A DNA stretch of 64,000 bases, taken from positions 62,001 through 126,000 of the forward strand of contig NZ_JAQIPB010000013.1 in assembly GCF_028023875.1 (NCBI RefSeq). The letters are read 5' to 3'. Both the position numbers and the translations under genes were made by a program. The DNA is from Xenophilus arseniciresistens (GTDB taxonomy: Bacteria > Pseudomonadota > Gammaproteobacteria > Burkholderiales > Burkholderiaceae_C). How positions within the stretch are numbered: the stretch's first letter is position 1; the number at the start of each line of letters is the position of its first letter. Below the pieces are notes generated by a model. The model was not told the DNA's origin. It did not search any database and saw only the letters and a program-made list of their open reading frames with translations. Positions 45,404 to 54,486 of this stretch are shown here, in pieces.

Positions 45404-47047
45404 ATGACTGAACACACCAAGACCGACGGCCTGCCGGGCATGGACCTGCCCGTGCTGAGCGACAGCGCGGCGCTGGGCCTGGGCAAGGCGCCGCCGCGCA
45501 ACGAGCGCATGAGCACCGCGAAGGTGGAATGCAACGCCTGCCCGGTGCTGTGCCAGATCTCCGAGGGCCGCACGGGCGCCTGCGACCGCTACGCCAACCA
45601 GGCCGGCGTGCTGGTGCGCGTGGACCCGGTGGTGCTGCTGCGCCGCGAGCTGGACAGCCCGTCGCCGGCCCTGGTGCCCTTTGCGCGCGAAGGCGCGCAG
45701 GGCGAGGCCCCTGCAGAGCCTGCGGCGCCTCCAGTGCCTCCAGCGCCAGATTGGGACGGCGACCTGCTGCTGGCCGACCAGGTCTTCGTCACCGGCATCG
45801 GTGCCTCCACCACCTACCCCGACTACAAGCCCGCGCCCTTCATCGTGGCCTCCAAGGCCCAGGGCGTGGACATGGTCACGGTGGTCACCGAGGGCATCTT
45901 CAGCTACTGCAGCGTGAAGGTGAAGATCGACACCGACCGCTTCCTGGGCGCCGAGCAGGCCAACGTGCGCTACCGCGGCGAAGTGGTGGGCCATGTGACC
46001 ACGGCCGAGTACGGCTCGCAGATGCTCTCGCTGGGCGGCGTGCACCACCTCACGGGCGGCAGCAAGAAAGAGGGTCGCATGACCCTGGAGCTGATGCAGA
46101 GCCTGTGCAACAAGCAGGCGGCCGAATGCACCATCGACGGCGGCGCCAGCCTCACCATCCAGGCCGGCAGGGCGCCCATCGTCAACGGCGTGGAAGAGCA
46201 GCGCATGCGCGTGGGCTGCGGCTCGGCCACGGTGGGCATCTTCGCCAAGCAGCTGCTGGGCCTCGCCGACGAGGTGGTGGTGGTCGACGACCACATCACC
46301 GGCGTGCTGACCGAACACCAGGCCGGCCGCTGCCTGTCGATGGCGCCCTCGGGCATCCAGATGCGCGGGCGCAAGTCCACGCCGGGCCGCTACTTCCAGG
46401 TGGCCAACCCGGGCAGCGGCTGGGGCGGCACCGACATCGCCGACCCGCTGGCCATCATCGAAGGCTGGGAAGAAGGCGTCGCCCGGCCCGGCCTGCGCCT
46501 GCTCATGACCTCCACCACCGGCGAGCAGGCCGAGTGGTACGTGCTCGACGACCAGCTCCAGCCCGTGCGCCAGGGCATGCCGGCCGAAGTGCAGAAGGTG
46601 GTCGACCGCATCGGCGAGAACTGCGAGCCTTCGCTGTGCACGGTGCTCTTCCTGGGCGGCGCGGGCGGCTCGCTGCGCGCGGGCGTCACCGAGAACCCGA
46701 TCCTGCTCACGCGCGCCATCAAGCGGGCGCTGGTCAACGTCACCTGCGGCGGCGCGCCGGCCTATGTGTGGCCCGGCGGCGGCATCACCGTGATGGCCGA
46801 CGTGATGCGCATGCCCGACAACGCTTTTGGCACCGTGCCCACGCCGGCCATCATCGCGCCCATCGAATTCAGCATGCGGCTGGCTGACTTTGCCGCGCTG
46901 GGCGGCCATGTGGACCATGTGATGTCGCTCGAACAGGCGCTGCGCCGCGGCGCCTGGCAGGACGATGGTGCACCGCAGGCCCGCCGCTGGGTCGCGCCCG
47001 GTGCCGACAACGTCTGGCCGCTGGGCCATGTGCCCATGCTGGGCTGA
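45404..47047 (+). CDS. 6-hydroxynicotinate reductase-like [4Fe-4S] protein
   Basis: 547 residues from ATG 45404. Near the N-terminus CNACPVLCQISEGRTGACD gives C-x2-C-x3-C-x9-C, suited to a [4Fe-4S] cluster. A Pro/Ala-rich linker follows (about 105-125), then a large domain with GIGASTTYPDYKPAPF and GGASLTIQAG. I recall this architecture as annotated 6-hydroxynicotinate reductase (EC 1.3.7.1), which reduces the ring using ferredoxin; the adjacent fpr and enamidase-like genes agree. No database check was possible. Confidence 0.68.
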   Translation: MTEHTKTDGLPGMDLPVLSDSAALGLGKAPPRNERMSTAKVECNACPVLCQISEGRTGACDRYANQAGVLVRVDPVVLLRRELDSPSPALVPFAREGAQGEAPAEPAAPPVPPAPDWDGDLLLADQVFVTGIGASTTYPDYKPAPFIVASKAQGVDMVTVVTEGIFSYCSVKVKIDTDRFLGAEQANVRYRGEVVGHVTTAEYGSQMLSLGGVHHLTGGSKKEGRMTLELMQSLCNKQAAECTIDGGASLTIQAGRAPIVNGVEEQRMRVGCGSATVGIFAKQLLGLADEVVVVDDHITGVLTEHQAGRCLSMAPSGIQMRGRKSTPGRYFQVANPGSGWGGTDIADPLAIIEGWEEGVARPGLRLLMTSTTGEQAEWYVLDDQLQPVRQGMPAEVQKVVDRIGENCEPSLCTVLFLGGAGGSLRAGVTENPILLTRAIKRALVNVTCGGAPAYVWPGGGITVMADVMRMPDNAFGTVPTPAIIAPIEFSMRLADFAALGGHVDHVMSLEQALRRGAWQDDGAPQARRWVAPGADNVWPLGHVPMLG

Positions 47048-47061
47048 ACGCGCGCAGACAC

Positions 47062-48048
47062 ATGGCCGCCACCCGACACCGCCTCGACGCCCGGCGCTGG
47101 CACTTCCAGCACGGGCCGATGGACCTCGTGCTGCAGGCCGAGGGCGAGGCTGCCGCCGTGGCGGCTGCGCACGAGGCCGCGTGGCTGCGCTTCATGCCGC
47201 TGCTCGATGCGCTGGTGGCCGAGCTGCCCGCGCTGCGCCAGGACGTGGCCGCGCCCACGGCGCTGCAGGGCGGGGTGGCGCGCCGCATGCACGCGGCCTG
47301 CGTGGCCGCAGTGGCTGGCGCGCCGCAGTTCATCACGCCCATGGCGGCCGTGGCCGGCGCCGTGGCCGATGCGCTGATCGGCTGCTATGCGGCAAGCGGC
47401 ATCATGCGCGCCTGGGTCAACAACGGCGGCGACATCGCGCTGCACCTGGCGCCCGGCGCGCAGGTGCGCGTGGGCCTGTTTGCCGATCTGGCCCGCTTCG
47501 ACCCCGGCGCGCAACAGGCCCCGCTGCAGACCGACGGCCAGTTCCAGATCGACGCCGCCATGCCCGTGCGCGGCGTGGCCACCAGCGGTTGGCGCGGGCG
47601 CAGCTTCTCGCTGGGCATTGCCGACAGCGTCACCGTGCTGGCCGCCACGGGCGCGCAGGCCGACGCCGCGGCCACCGTGATCGCCAATGCGGTCGATGTG
47701 GCGCATCCGTCCATCGTGCGAAAGCCCGCCAACACCTGCAAGGACAACAGCGACCTGGGCAGCCTGCCCGTCACGGTCGACGTGCCGGCCCTGCCGAGCG
47801 CGCTGGTGGCTGCGGCGCTGGCGCGCGGCCTGGCCTGCGCGCAGGCCTTGCGCGATGCCGGCCGGATTCATGCCGCCATCCTGGTCTGCCAGGGGCAGGC
47901 GATGCTGCTTGAACCCTTATGCTCGGCGCTGCGCGGGGCGCAGGCCGAAGGCACAGCAGATGCCGGCCCTTGTGGAGATCGGGCGTCCCCGGCGATTGCA
48001 CGTCATCGCCCCGGCGGTGATGTGGCAGTTGGTTCAGTATTTGCTTAA
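47062..48048 (+). CDS. UPF0280 family protein (ApbE-superfamily-like)
   Basis: 328 residues, 14 bp after the reductase-like gene. The core GAVADALIGCYAASGIMRAWVNNGGDIALHL and later SFSLGIADSVTVLAATGAQAD match UPF0280, related to the ApbE flavin transferase fold. The last 60 residues are low-complexity and may reflect readthrough of a weakly constrained tail. ApbE proteins attach FMN covalently; a maturation role for the adjacent reductase is an attractive inference only. Confidence 0.75.
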   Translation: MAATRHRLDARRWHFQHGPMDLVLQAEGEAAAVAAAHEAAWLRFMPLLDALVAELPALRQDVAAPTALQGGVARRMHAACVAAVAGAPQFITPMAAVAGAVADALIGCYAASGIMRAWVNNGGDIALHLAPGAQVRVGLFADLARFDPGAQQAPLQTDGQFQIDAAMPVRGVATSGWRGRSFSLGIADSVTVLAATGAQADAAATVIANAVDVAHPSIVRKPANTCKDNSDLGSLPVTVDVPALPSALVAAALARGLACAQALRDAGRIHAAILVCQGQAMLLEPLCSALRGAQAEGTADAGPCGDRASPAIARHRPGGDVAVGSVFA

Positions 48049-48142
48049 CGAATGGCGCATCCATGATGAAGTTGTTCCCGCCTCCCAACCCCGCCCGTGC
48101 TGCCGCATTGCGGTGCGCGGCCCTGTGCCAAGGTGTGCATTC

Positions 48143-48832
48143 ATGAGCGCCGCCCGGCCGCCCGAAGGTGCCCCAGTGAATGCTTCGCTGATCGACATCC
48201 GCCGCGTGTTCACGCAGGTGGAACACATCCACCACGAGTTCGGTCCCCAGGCCGCCACGCCGCTGGTGCGCGGCGCGATCGGCGTGGTGCTGACCAACCC
48301 CTATGCGGGCCGCTATGAACGCGAGATCCTGCCCATGATGGACCTGCTGGAGCCGGTGGGCGTGGACATGGCGCACCGGCTGCATGCCGCCATGGACGTG
48401 CCGCTTTCGCAGATCGCCACCTACGGCAAGGGTGCCATCGTGGGTGCGGCCGGCGAGCTGGAGCATGGCGCGCTGTGGCATGTGCCCGGCGGCTATGCCA
48501 TGCGCGAACTGCTGGGCTGGAAGGGCGACCGCGCGGCCTACAAGTCGGGCACGGTGGACGAGAAGAAAACCGGCCAGCCCGGCAATGCGCTGTCCATCGT
48601 GCCTTCGACCAAGAAGGTGGGGCCGCCCGGCGCCACGCTCGACGTGCCGCTGACCAACATCAATGCCAGCTATGTGCGCGGCCAGTTCGACGCCATCGAG
48701 GTGCGTGTGCCCGGCGCGCCCGAATCCGACGAGATCGTCTTCATCCTCGCGATGAGCACCGGCTACCGCGTGCACGAGCGTGTGGGCGGCCTGCGGGCCG
48801 AGAACATCACGAAGTGGGATGGCCTGCGCTGA
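48143..48832 (+). CDS. DUF1185 (AA_synth) family protein, copy 1
   Basis: 229 residues from ATG 48143; a GTG at 48176 is an alternative. DUF1185 hallmarks: VVLTNPYAGRYEREI, TYGKGAIVGAAGELEHGALWHVPGG and DVPLTNINASYVR. Crystal structures of this family show a chorismate-mutase-like fold and a suggested amino-acid role; catalytic activity is unproven. It lies in tandem with a second, shorter copy in the nicotinate-type operon. Confidence 0.85.
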   Translation: MSAARPPEGAPVNASLIDIRRVFTQVEHIHHEFGPQAATPLVRGAIGVVLTNPYAGRYEREILPMMDLLEPVGVDMAHRLHAAMDVPLSQIATYGKGAIVGAAGELEHGALWHVPGGYAMRELLGWKGDRAAYKSGTVDEKKTGQPGNALSIVPSTKKVGPPGATLDVPLTNINASYVRGQFDAIEVRVPGAPESDEIVFILAMSTGYRVHERVGGLRAENITKWDGLR

Positions 48833-48872
48833 GGCGCTGAGACGCCGCCCATCCAGAACAAGAGGAGCCTTC

Positions 48873-49457
48873 ATGCCAGCCAACATCCGCAAGCTCGTCA
48901 TCCAGGTCGACGAGACGCGCCAGGAACAGGGCCAGACCATCGACCCGCCCACGCGCCGCGCGGTGGCCATCGCCGTCATCGCCAATCCTTACGCCGGCCG
49001 TTACAGCGAGAAGCTCGATGAGCTGATCGCCATCGGCGAAGAGCTGGGCGCGCTGCTCGGTGAAAAGGCCGTCAAGGCGCTGGGCATCGAACCCGGCCAG
49101 GCCCAGAGCTACGGCAAGGCCGCCATCGTGGGCGAGGGCGGCGAGCTCGAGCATGCGGCCGCCATCCTGCATCCCAAGCTGGGCGCGCCGCTGCGCGTGG
49201 CCGTGGAAAAGGGCGCCGCGCTGGTGCCTTCGGCCAAGAAGCGCGGCACCCTGGGCACCGCCATCGACGTGCCGCTGGGCCACAAGGACGCGGCCTTCGT
49301 GCGCAGCCATTTCGATGCCGTCGAGGCGCGCGTGAGCGATGCGCCGCGCGCGGGTGAGATCGTGGTCGCCGTGGCCGTGACCGACAGCGGCCGGCCGCTG
49401 CCGCGCATCGGCGGTTTGCAGGTTTCGGAAATTGAAGGCAAGGACGGCTTGAGATAA
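48873..49457 (+). CDS. DUF1185 (AA_synth) family protein, copy 2
   Basis: 194 residues from ATG 48873 behind AGAGGAG. It shares IANPYAGRYSEKL, YGKAAIVGEGGELEHAAAI and IDVPLGHKDAAFVRSHFDA with copy 1 but lacks its roughly 20-residue central insertion. The two are divergent paralogues and may form a hetero-oligomer. A T-rich stretch and a GTTGTTGTTGTTG run follow the stop before the transporter genes. Confidence 0.85.
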   Translation: MPANIRKLVIQVDETRQEQGQTIDPPTRRAVAIAVIANPYAGRYSEKLDELIAIGEELGALLGEKAVKALGIEPGQAQSYGKAAIVGEGGELEHAAAILHPKLGAPLRVAVEKGAALVPSAKKRGTLGTAIDVPLGHKDAAFVRSHFDAVEARVSDAPRAGEIVVAVAVTDSGRPLPRIGGLQVSEIEGKDGLR

Positions 49458-49538
49458 GCCGCCCTTTGCTTTCCAGTTCGCTTTCTTTTTTTGTTGTTGT
49501 TGTTGATTCACCCGACCCCCAACCTTCGAGGAGTCCCC

Positions 49539-50750
49539 ATGAAACCCTTGCACCTGGTGTTTGGCGCCATCTCCCTGGCAGCCCTGACCGTTTCGCTCGT
49601 GCCCGCCCACGCCCAGGGCGTGCTCAAGATCGGCGAGATCAACAGCTACAAGGCGCAGCCCGCCTTCCTGGAGCCCTACAAGAAGGGCATGGAGCTGGCC
49701 GTGGAGGAAATCAATGCCAAGGGGGGCGTCAACGGCCGCAAGATCGAACTGGTCACGCGCGACGACAACGGCAACCCCGGCGACACCGTGCGCATGGCCG
49801 AAGAGCTGGTCTCGCGCGAGAAGGTGGAGATGCTGACCGGCGCCTTTTTGTCCAACACCGGCCTGGCGCTGGCCGACTTCGCCAAGCAAAAGAAGTTCTT
49901 CTACCTGGCCGGCGAGCCGCTGACCGACAAGATGACCTGGCAGGGCGGCAACCGCTACACCTTCCGCCTGCGCCCGGGCACCTACATGCAGGCCGCCATG
50001 CTGGTGCCCGAGGCCGCCAAGCTCAAGAAGAAGCGCTGGGCCATCGTCTACCCCAACTACGAGTACGGCCAATCGGCCACCGCGGCTTTCAAGCAGCTGC
50101 TCAAGGCGGCGCAGCCCGACGTGGAATTCGTGGCCGAGCAGGCCACGCCGCTGGGCAAGGTCGATGCGGGCAGCGTGGTGCAGGCGCTGGCCGATGCCAA
50201 GCCCGACGCGATCTTCAACGTGCTGTTCGCGGCCGACCTGTCGAAGTTCGTGCGCGAAGGCAACACGCGCGGCCTGTTCAAGGGCCGCGAGGTGGTCAGC
50301 GTGCTGACCGGCGAACCCGAGTACCTGGACCCGCTCAAGGACGAGGCGCCCGACGGCTGGATCGTGACCGGCTACCCCTGGTACTCGATCAAGACGCCCG
50401 AGCACGACGCCTGGGTCAAGGCCTACCAGGCCAAGTTCAAGGACTACCCGCGCCTGGGTTCGGTGGTGGGCTACAGCATGATCCACTCGGCCGCCGCGGG
50501 CATCGCCAAGGCCGGCAGCACCGACACCGAAAAGCTCATCACCGCCTTCCGCGGCCTGGAGCTGATGTCGCCCTTCGGCAAGATCAGCTACCGCGCCGAA
50601 GACCACCAGTCCACCATGGGCGCCTACGTGGGCCGCACCAAGAACGAAGGCGGCAAGGGCGTGATGGTGAACTACACCTACCTCGATGGCGCCGACGCGC
50701 GCTTCCAGCCGACTGCCGACGCGGTCAAGAAGTCCAGAAGCAACGACTGA
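49539..50750 (+). CDS. Branched-chain-amino-acid-type ABC transporter substrate-binding protein
   Basis: 403 residues from ATG 49539 (GAGGAGTCCCC upstream). A signal peptide ends at AHAQGVLKIGEIN. Peripla_BP_6 features: GMELAVEEINAKGGVNGRKI, VTRDDNGNPGDTVR, and YPNYEYGQSATAAFK. LivK-type receptors bind amino acids, amides, urea or aromatic acids; here nicotinamide or nicotinate is inferred from context. Structured repeat copy B starts 3 bp after the stop. Confidence 0.92.
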   Translation: MKPLHLVFGAISLAALTVSLVPAHAQGVLKIGEINSYKAQPAFLEPYKKGMELAVEEINAKGGVNGRKIELVTRDDNGNPGDTVRMAEELVSREKVEMLTGAFLSNTGLALADFAKQKKFFYLAGEPLTDKMTWQGGNRYTFRLRPGTYMQAAMLVPEAAKLKKKRWAIVYPNYEYGQSATAAFKQLLKAAQPDVEFVAEQATPLGKVDAGSVVQALADAKPDAIFNVLFAADLSKFVREGNTRGLFKGREVVSVLTGEPEYLDPLKDEAPDGWIVTGYPWYSIKTPEHDAWVKAYQAKFKDYPRLGSVVGYSMIHSAAAGIAKAGSTDTEKLITAFRGLELMSPFGKISYRAEDHQSTMGAYVGRTKNEGGKGVMVNYTYLDGADARFQPTADAVKKSRSND

Positions 50751-50752
50751 CA

Positions 50753-50839
50753 CCCCAGGCGGCTTCGCCGCTCCCCCCTCTGCTGCGTGAGGGGGCGCAC
50801 CCACAGGCCTGGCAAAACCAGTTCCCCGGGTGCCCTGAG
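50753..50839 (+). repeat. Structured three-hairpin downstream repeat, copy B
   Basis: 87 bp from CCCCAGG to CCCTGAG. Hairpins: GCGGC-TTC-GCCGC, CCCCCTC...GAGGGGG, and GCACCC/GGGTGC enclosing CTGG-CAAAA-CCAG. Compared with copies A and C, both strands of the stems change together. It lies between the receptor and permease genes of the Liv-type transporter. Confidence 0.82.
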
Positions 50840-50903
50840 ACCACCGGGCTGAGTCCCGCTTCGCCGGCCCCACGCCGTTTCGCACCGACCACGACAGACC
50901 GCC

Positions 50904-52871
50904 ATGAGTTTTTCGGGATTGATCGTTCAGCTCCTCAATGGGCTGGCCTCCGCCTCCTCGCTGTTCCTGGTGGCGGCGGGGCTGTCCTTGATCTTCGGCG
51001 TCACGCGCATCGTCAACTTCGCGCATGGCTCCTTCTACATGGTCGGCATCTACGTGGCCTACACGCTGACCGACCGCTTTGCCGACACGCTGGGCTTCTG
51101 GCCCTCGCTGCTGCTGGCGGCCGTGGCGGTGGGCGTGCTGGGCGCGCTGGTCGAAGTGCTGCTGCTGCGCCGCATCTACAAGGCGCCCGAGCTGTTCCAG
51201 CTGCTGGCCACCTTCGCGCTGGTGCTGGTGATCAAGGATGCGGCGCTCTGGATCTGGGGCCCCGAAGAGCTGCTGGGCCCGCGCGCGCCGGGCCTGCGTG
51301 GCTCGGTCGAGATCCTGGGCCGGCAGTTCCCCAGCTATGACCTGTTCCTGATCGCCGTCGGCCCGCTGGTGCTGGGCGCGGTGTGGCTGCTGCTCACGCG
51401 CACGCGCTTCGGCACCTTGGTGCGCGCAGCCACGCAGGACCGCGAGATGGTCAGCGCGCTGGGCGTGAACCAGGCCTGGCTGTTCACGGCCGTGTTCGCG
51501 CTCGGGGCGCTGCTGGCCGGCCTGGGCGGCGCGCTGCAGCTGCCGCGCGAGCCCGCCACGCTGGAGATGGACATGCACACCATCGGCGCGGCCTTCGTGA
51601 TCGTGGTGGTCGGCGGCATGGGCTCGCTGCCCGGCGCCTACCTGGCGGCGTTGCTGGTGGCCGAACTCAAGGCGCTGTGCATCTGGCTGGGCGTGGTCGA
51701 CGTGTTCGGCCTGAGCATTTCCTTTTCCAAGCTCACCCTGATGGTGGACTTCCTGGTGATGGCTGCCGTGCTGGTGTGGCGCCCCTGGGGCCTGCTGGGC
51801 AAGGCCCAGGCGCCCAGCCGCTACGTGGGCATGCCCGAAGCGCCGCTGCGCCGGCCCACCACGCTCTACATGGCCGCGGCCGCCGTGCTGGCGCTGGCCC
51901 TGGCGGCAGCGCCCCTGCTGATGGCCGCCTCCTCGTACACCACGGTGCTGCTGATCGACCTGATGATCGCGGCCCTGTTCGCCACCAGCCTGCACTTCAT
52001 CATGGGGCCGGCCGGGCTGCATTCCTTCGGCCACGCGGCCTACTTCGGCCTGGGCGCCTACGGCGCGGCGCTGCTGGTGCGCAGCGTTGGCATGCCGATG
52101 GAAGCGGCCCTGGTGGTGGCGCCGCTCGTCGCCGCTGCGGGCGCCTTTGTCTTCGGCTGGTTCGCGGTGCGGCTGTCGGGCGTGTACCTGGCCATGCTCA
52201 CCCTGGCTTTCGCGCAGATCACCTGGGCCATCACCTACCAGTGGGACACCTTCACGGGCGGCAGCAACGGCCTCACGGGCGTGTGGCCCTCGGAGCTGTT
52301 CTCGGACAAGCGCATGTACTACTGGCTCACCCTGGCGCTGGTGGGCGCGGGCATCTGGTGGCTGCGCCGCGTGCTGTTCTCGCCCTTTGGCTATGCGCTG
52401 CGCGCGGGCCGCGATTCACTGCTGCGGGCCGACGCCATCGGCATCGACGTCAAACGCATGCAGTGGGTGGCCTTCATCATCGCGGGCGCCGTGGGCGGCC
52501 TGGCGGGCGCGCTCTTCGCCTTCTCCAAGGGCAGCATCTCGCCCGAGTCGCTCAACGTGACCAAGTCGGTCGATGGCCTGGTGATGGTGCTGCTGGGTGG
52601 CCTGCAGACCCTGGCCGGTCCCGTGGTGGGCGCCGTGACCTTCACCTGGCTGCACGACACCGTGGCCCGCAGCACCGACTATTGGCGCGCCATGCTCGGC
52701 GGCATCATCCTGCTGCTGGTGCTGCTGTTCCCGCAGGGCATCGCGGGCTTCATCAGGCAGCTGTTCGAGCGCTGGCGGCCTTCCGATCCTGCGCCGCAGC
52801 AGCCACAAGCGCCCCGCACGGCGTCCGCGCCGCTGGCCGGCGGCAAAGCCACGCCGGAGGTGCGCGCATGA
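50904..52871 (+). CDS. Fused LivH-LivM ABC transporter permease
   Basis: 655 residues from ATG 50904. The N-terminal half (about 1-290) is LivH-like (LIFGVTRIVNFAHGSFYMVG, GGMGSLPGAYLAAL); the C-terminal half (about 320-620) is LivM-like (LHSFGHAAYFGLGAYGAALL, GRDSLLRADAIGIDVKRMQW). In most genomes these are two genes; the fused form supplies both membrane subunits. A Pro/Ala-rich tail ends it. The livG ATG overlaps its stop by 4 bp. Confidence 0.93.
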   Translation: MSFSGLIVQLLNGLASASSLFLVAAGLSLIFGVTRIVNFAHGSFYMVGIYVAYTLTDRFADTLGFWPSLLLAAVAVGVLGALVEVLLLRRIYKAPELFQLLATFALVLVIKDAALWIWGPEELLGPRAPGLRGSVEILGRQFPSYDLFLIAVGPLVLGAVWLLLTRTRFGTLVRAATQDREMVSALGVNQAWLFTAVFALGALLAGLGGALQLPREPATLEMDMHTIGAAFVIVVVGGMGSLPGAYLAALLVAELKALCIWLGVVDVFGLSISFSKLTLMVDFLVMAAVLVWRPWGLLGKAQAPSRYVGMPEAPLRRPTTLYMAAAAVLALALAAAPLLMAASSYTTVLLIDLMIAALFATSLHFIMGPAGLHSFGHAAYFGLGAYGAALLVRSVGMPMEAALVVAPLVAAAGAFVFGWFAVRLSGVYLAMLTLAFAQITWAITYQWDTFTGGSNGLTGVWPSELFSDKRMYYWLTLALVGAGIWWLRRVLFSPFGYALRAGRDSLLRADAIGIDVKRMQWVAFIIAGAVGGLAGALFAFSKGSISPESLNVTKSVDGLVMVLLGGLQTLAGPVVGAVTFTWLHDTVARSTDYWRAMLGGIILLLVLLFPQGIAGFIRQLFERWRPSDPAPQQPQAPRTASAPLAGGKATPEVRA

Positions 52872-53704
52872 ACAGCGTCCACGCCAACCAGCCCCTGCTG
52901 CGCGTGCAGGACCTGGGCAAGTCCTTCGGCGGCGTCAAGGCCGTGGACGGCATCAGCTTCGACCTCTACGCAGGCGAGCTGCTGGCCCTGATCGGCCCCA
53001 ACGGCGCCGGCAAGTCCACCACCTTCAACATGGTCAACGGCCAGCTCAAGGCCAACCAGGGCTCCATCCGCCTGGCCGGCACCGAGCTGATCGGGCTGAA
53101 GCCGCGCGAGATCTGGCGCCTGGGCGTGGGCCGCACCTTCCAGATCGCCGAGACCTTTGCCTCGCTCACGGTGGTCGAGAACGTGCAGATGGCGCTGCTC
53201 TCGCACGACGACAGGCTGTTCTCGATGTGGCGCCGCGCCGCCGACCATGAACGCGACAAGGCGCTGGACCTGCTGGACCAGGTGGGCATGAAGGCCCAGG
53301 CCGACCGGCCCTGCAGCGAGCTGGCCTATGGCGACGTCAAGCGAGTGGAGCTGGCCATCGCCATGGCCAACGACCCGAAGCTGCTGCTGATGGACGAGCC
53401 CACCGCGGGCATGGCGCCCCGGGAGCGCAACGAGCTGATGGCGCTGACCAAGGAGCTGGTGCTGGGCCGCGGCATGGCCGTGCTCTTCACCGAGCACAGC
53501 ATGGACGTGGTCTTTGCCTATGCCGACCGCTCCATCGTGCTGGCGCGCGGCCGCCTCATCGCCGAAGGCAAACCGGCCGAGATCCGCGACCACCCGAAGG
53601 TGCAGGAGGTGTACTTCGGCAGCGGCAAGACCTTTGAAAAGATTGCCCAGCAGTCTGCCGACCTGAAGGCCCAGGTGAACGCGGCCGTGGGAGCCACCGC
53701 ATGA
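52868..53704 (+). CDS. LivG-type ABC transporter ATP-binding protein
   Basis: 278 residues, ATGA overlap with the permease gene. Walker A GPNGAGKST, Q-loop TFQIAETFASLTVVEN, degenerate signature CSELAYGDVKRVELAIAMA (LAYGD in place of LSGGQ, normal for this subfamily), Walker B LLLMDEPTAGMA, and H-loop TEHSMDVV. Partner of the LivF-type ATPase. Confidence 0.93.
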   Translation: MNSVHANQPLLRVQDLGKSFGGVKAVDGISFDLYAGELLALIGPNGAGKSTTFNMVNGQLKANQGSIRLAGTELIGLKPREIWRLGVGRTFQIAETFASLTVVENVQMALLSHDDRLFSMWRRAADHERDKALDLLDQVGMKAQADRPCSELAYGDVKRVELAIAMANDPKLLLMDEPTAGMAPRERNELMALTKELVLGRGMAVLFTEHSMDVVFAYADRSIVLARGRLIAEGKPAEIRDHPKVQEVYFGSGKTFEKIAQQSADLKAQVNAAVGATA

Positions 53705-54444
53705 CCGGCCAGAACCTTCCCCCCGTGCTGCTGCAGGCGCAATCGCTGTGCGCCTGGTATGGCGCCGCGCAGATCCTGTACGACGTCTCGCTCGACGTGC
53801 GCCGCGGCGAAGTGGTGGCGCTGATGGGCCGCAACGGCGCGGGCAAGTCCACCACGCTCAAGGCGCTGATCGGCATGCTGGCCAAGCGCCGCGGCAGCAT
53901 CCGCTTCCTGGACCAGGACATCTCGCGCAGCGAGCCGCACCACGCGGCGCGCATGGGCCTGGGCTTCGTGCCCGAGGACCGGCGCGTGTTCACCGATCTC
54001 ACGGTGATGGAGAACCTCGAAGTGGGCAGGCAACCGGCTCGCCGCTGGGCCGATGGCACGGATGCGCCGCTGTGGACGCCCGAGAAGCTGTTCAAGCTCT
54101 TCCCCAACCTGGGCGAGATGCCCAACCGCCCCGGCGGGCGCATGAGCGGCGGCGAGCAGCAGATGCTGACTGTGGCCCGCACGCTGATGGGCAACCCCTA
54201 CCTGGTGCTGCTGGACGAGCCCTCCGAAGGCGTGGCGCCCGTGATCGTCGAGCAGATGGCGCAGATGATCCTGGAGCTCAAGAGCCAGGGCGTGTCCATC
54301 CTGCTGTCGGAGCAGAACATGCACTTCGCCGAGCTGGTCAGCGACCGCGCCTATGTGCTGGAAAAAGGCCAGATCCGCTTCGACGGCAGCATGGCCGAAC
54401 TGGCGGCCAACGAGGGTGTGCGCCGCGCGTATTTGTCGGTATGA
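53701..54444 (+). CDS. LivF-type ABC transporter ATP-binding protein
   Basis: 247 residues, ATGA overlap with the livG-type gene. Walker A GRNGAGKST, MSGGEQQMLTVARTLM signature, Walker B LVLLDEPSEGVAP, and SEQNMHFAELVSDRAYVLEKG. Completes the five-domain Liv-type importer. A truncated copy of the structured repeat follows its stop. Confidence 0.94.
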   Translation: MTGQNLPPVLLQAQSLCAWYGAAQILYDVSLDVRRGEVVALMGRNGAGKSTTLKALIGMLAKRRGSIRFLDQDISRSEPHHAARMGLGFVPEDRRVFTDLTVMENLEVGRQPARRWADGTDAPLWTPEKLFKLFPNLGEMPNRPGGRMSGGEQQMLTVARTLMGNPYLVLLDEPSEGVAPVIVEQMAQMILELKSQGVSILLSEQNMHFAELVSDRAYVLEKGQIRFDGSMAELAANEGVRRAYLSV

Positions 54445-54448
54445 CAAC

Positions 54449-54467
54449 CCCCAGGCCGCTTCGCGTC
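54449..54467 (+). repeat. Truncated structured repeat, copy D
   Basis: CCCCAGGCCGCTTCGCGTC keeps only the first hairpin region of the repeat seen in full at 10715, 50753 and 63371, 5 bp after the LivF stop. The rest is missing; the nicotinamidase ribosome-binding site (GAGGAG) follows directly. Confidence 0.55.
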
Positions 54468-54486
54468 TTCACTTGAGGAGTCCGTC

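Noticed and set aside
49484-49505. T-run and GTTGTTGTTGTTG as a terminator or phase-variable repeat
   Set aside because: No stem precedes the T-run on the plus strand, and the trinucleotide run is short and outside any coding frame or clear promoter spacing.
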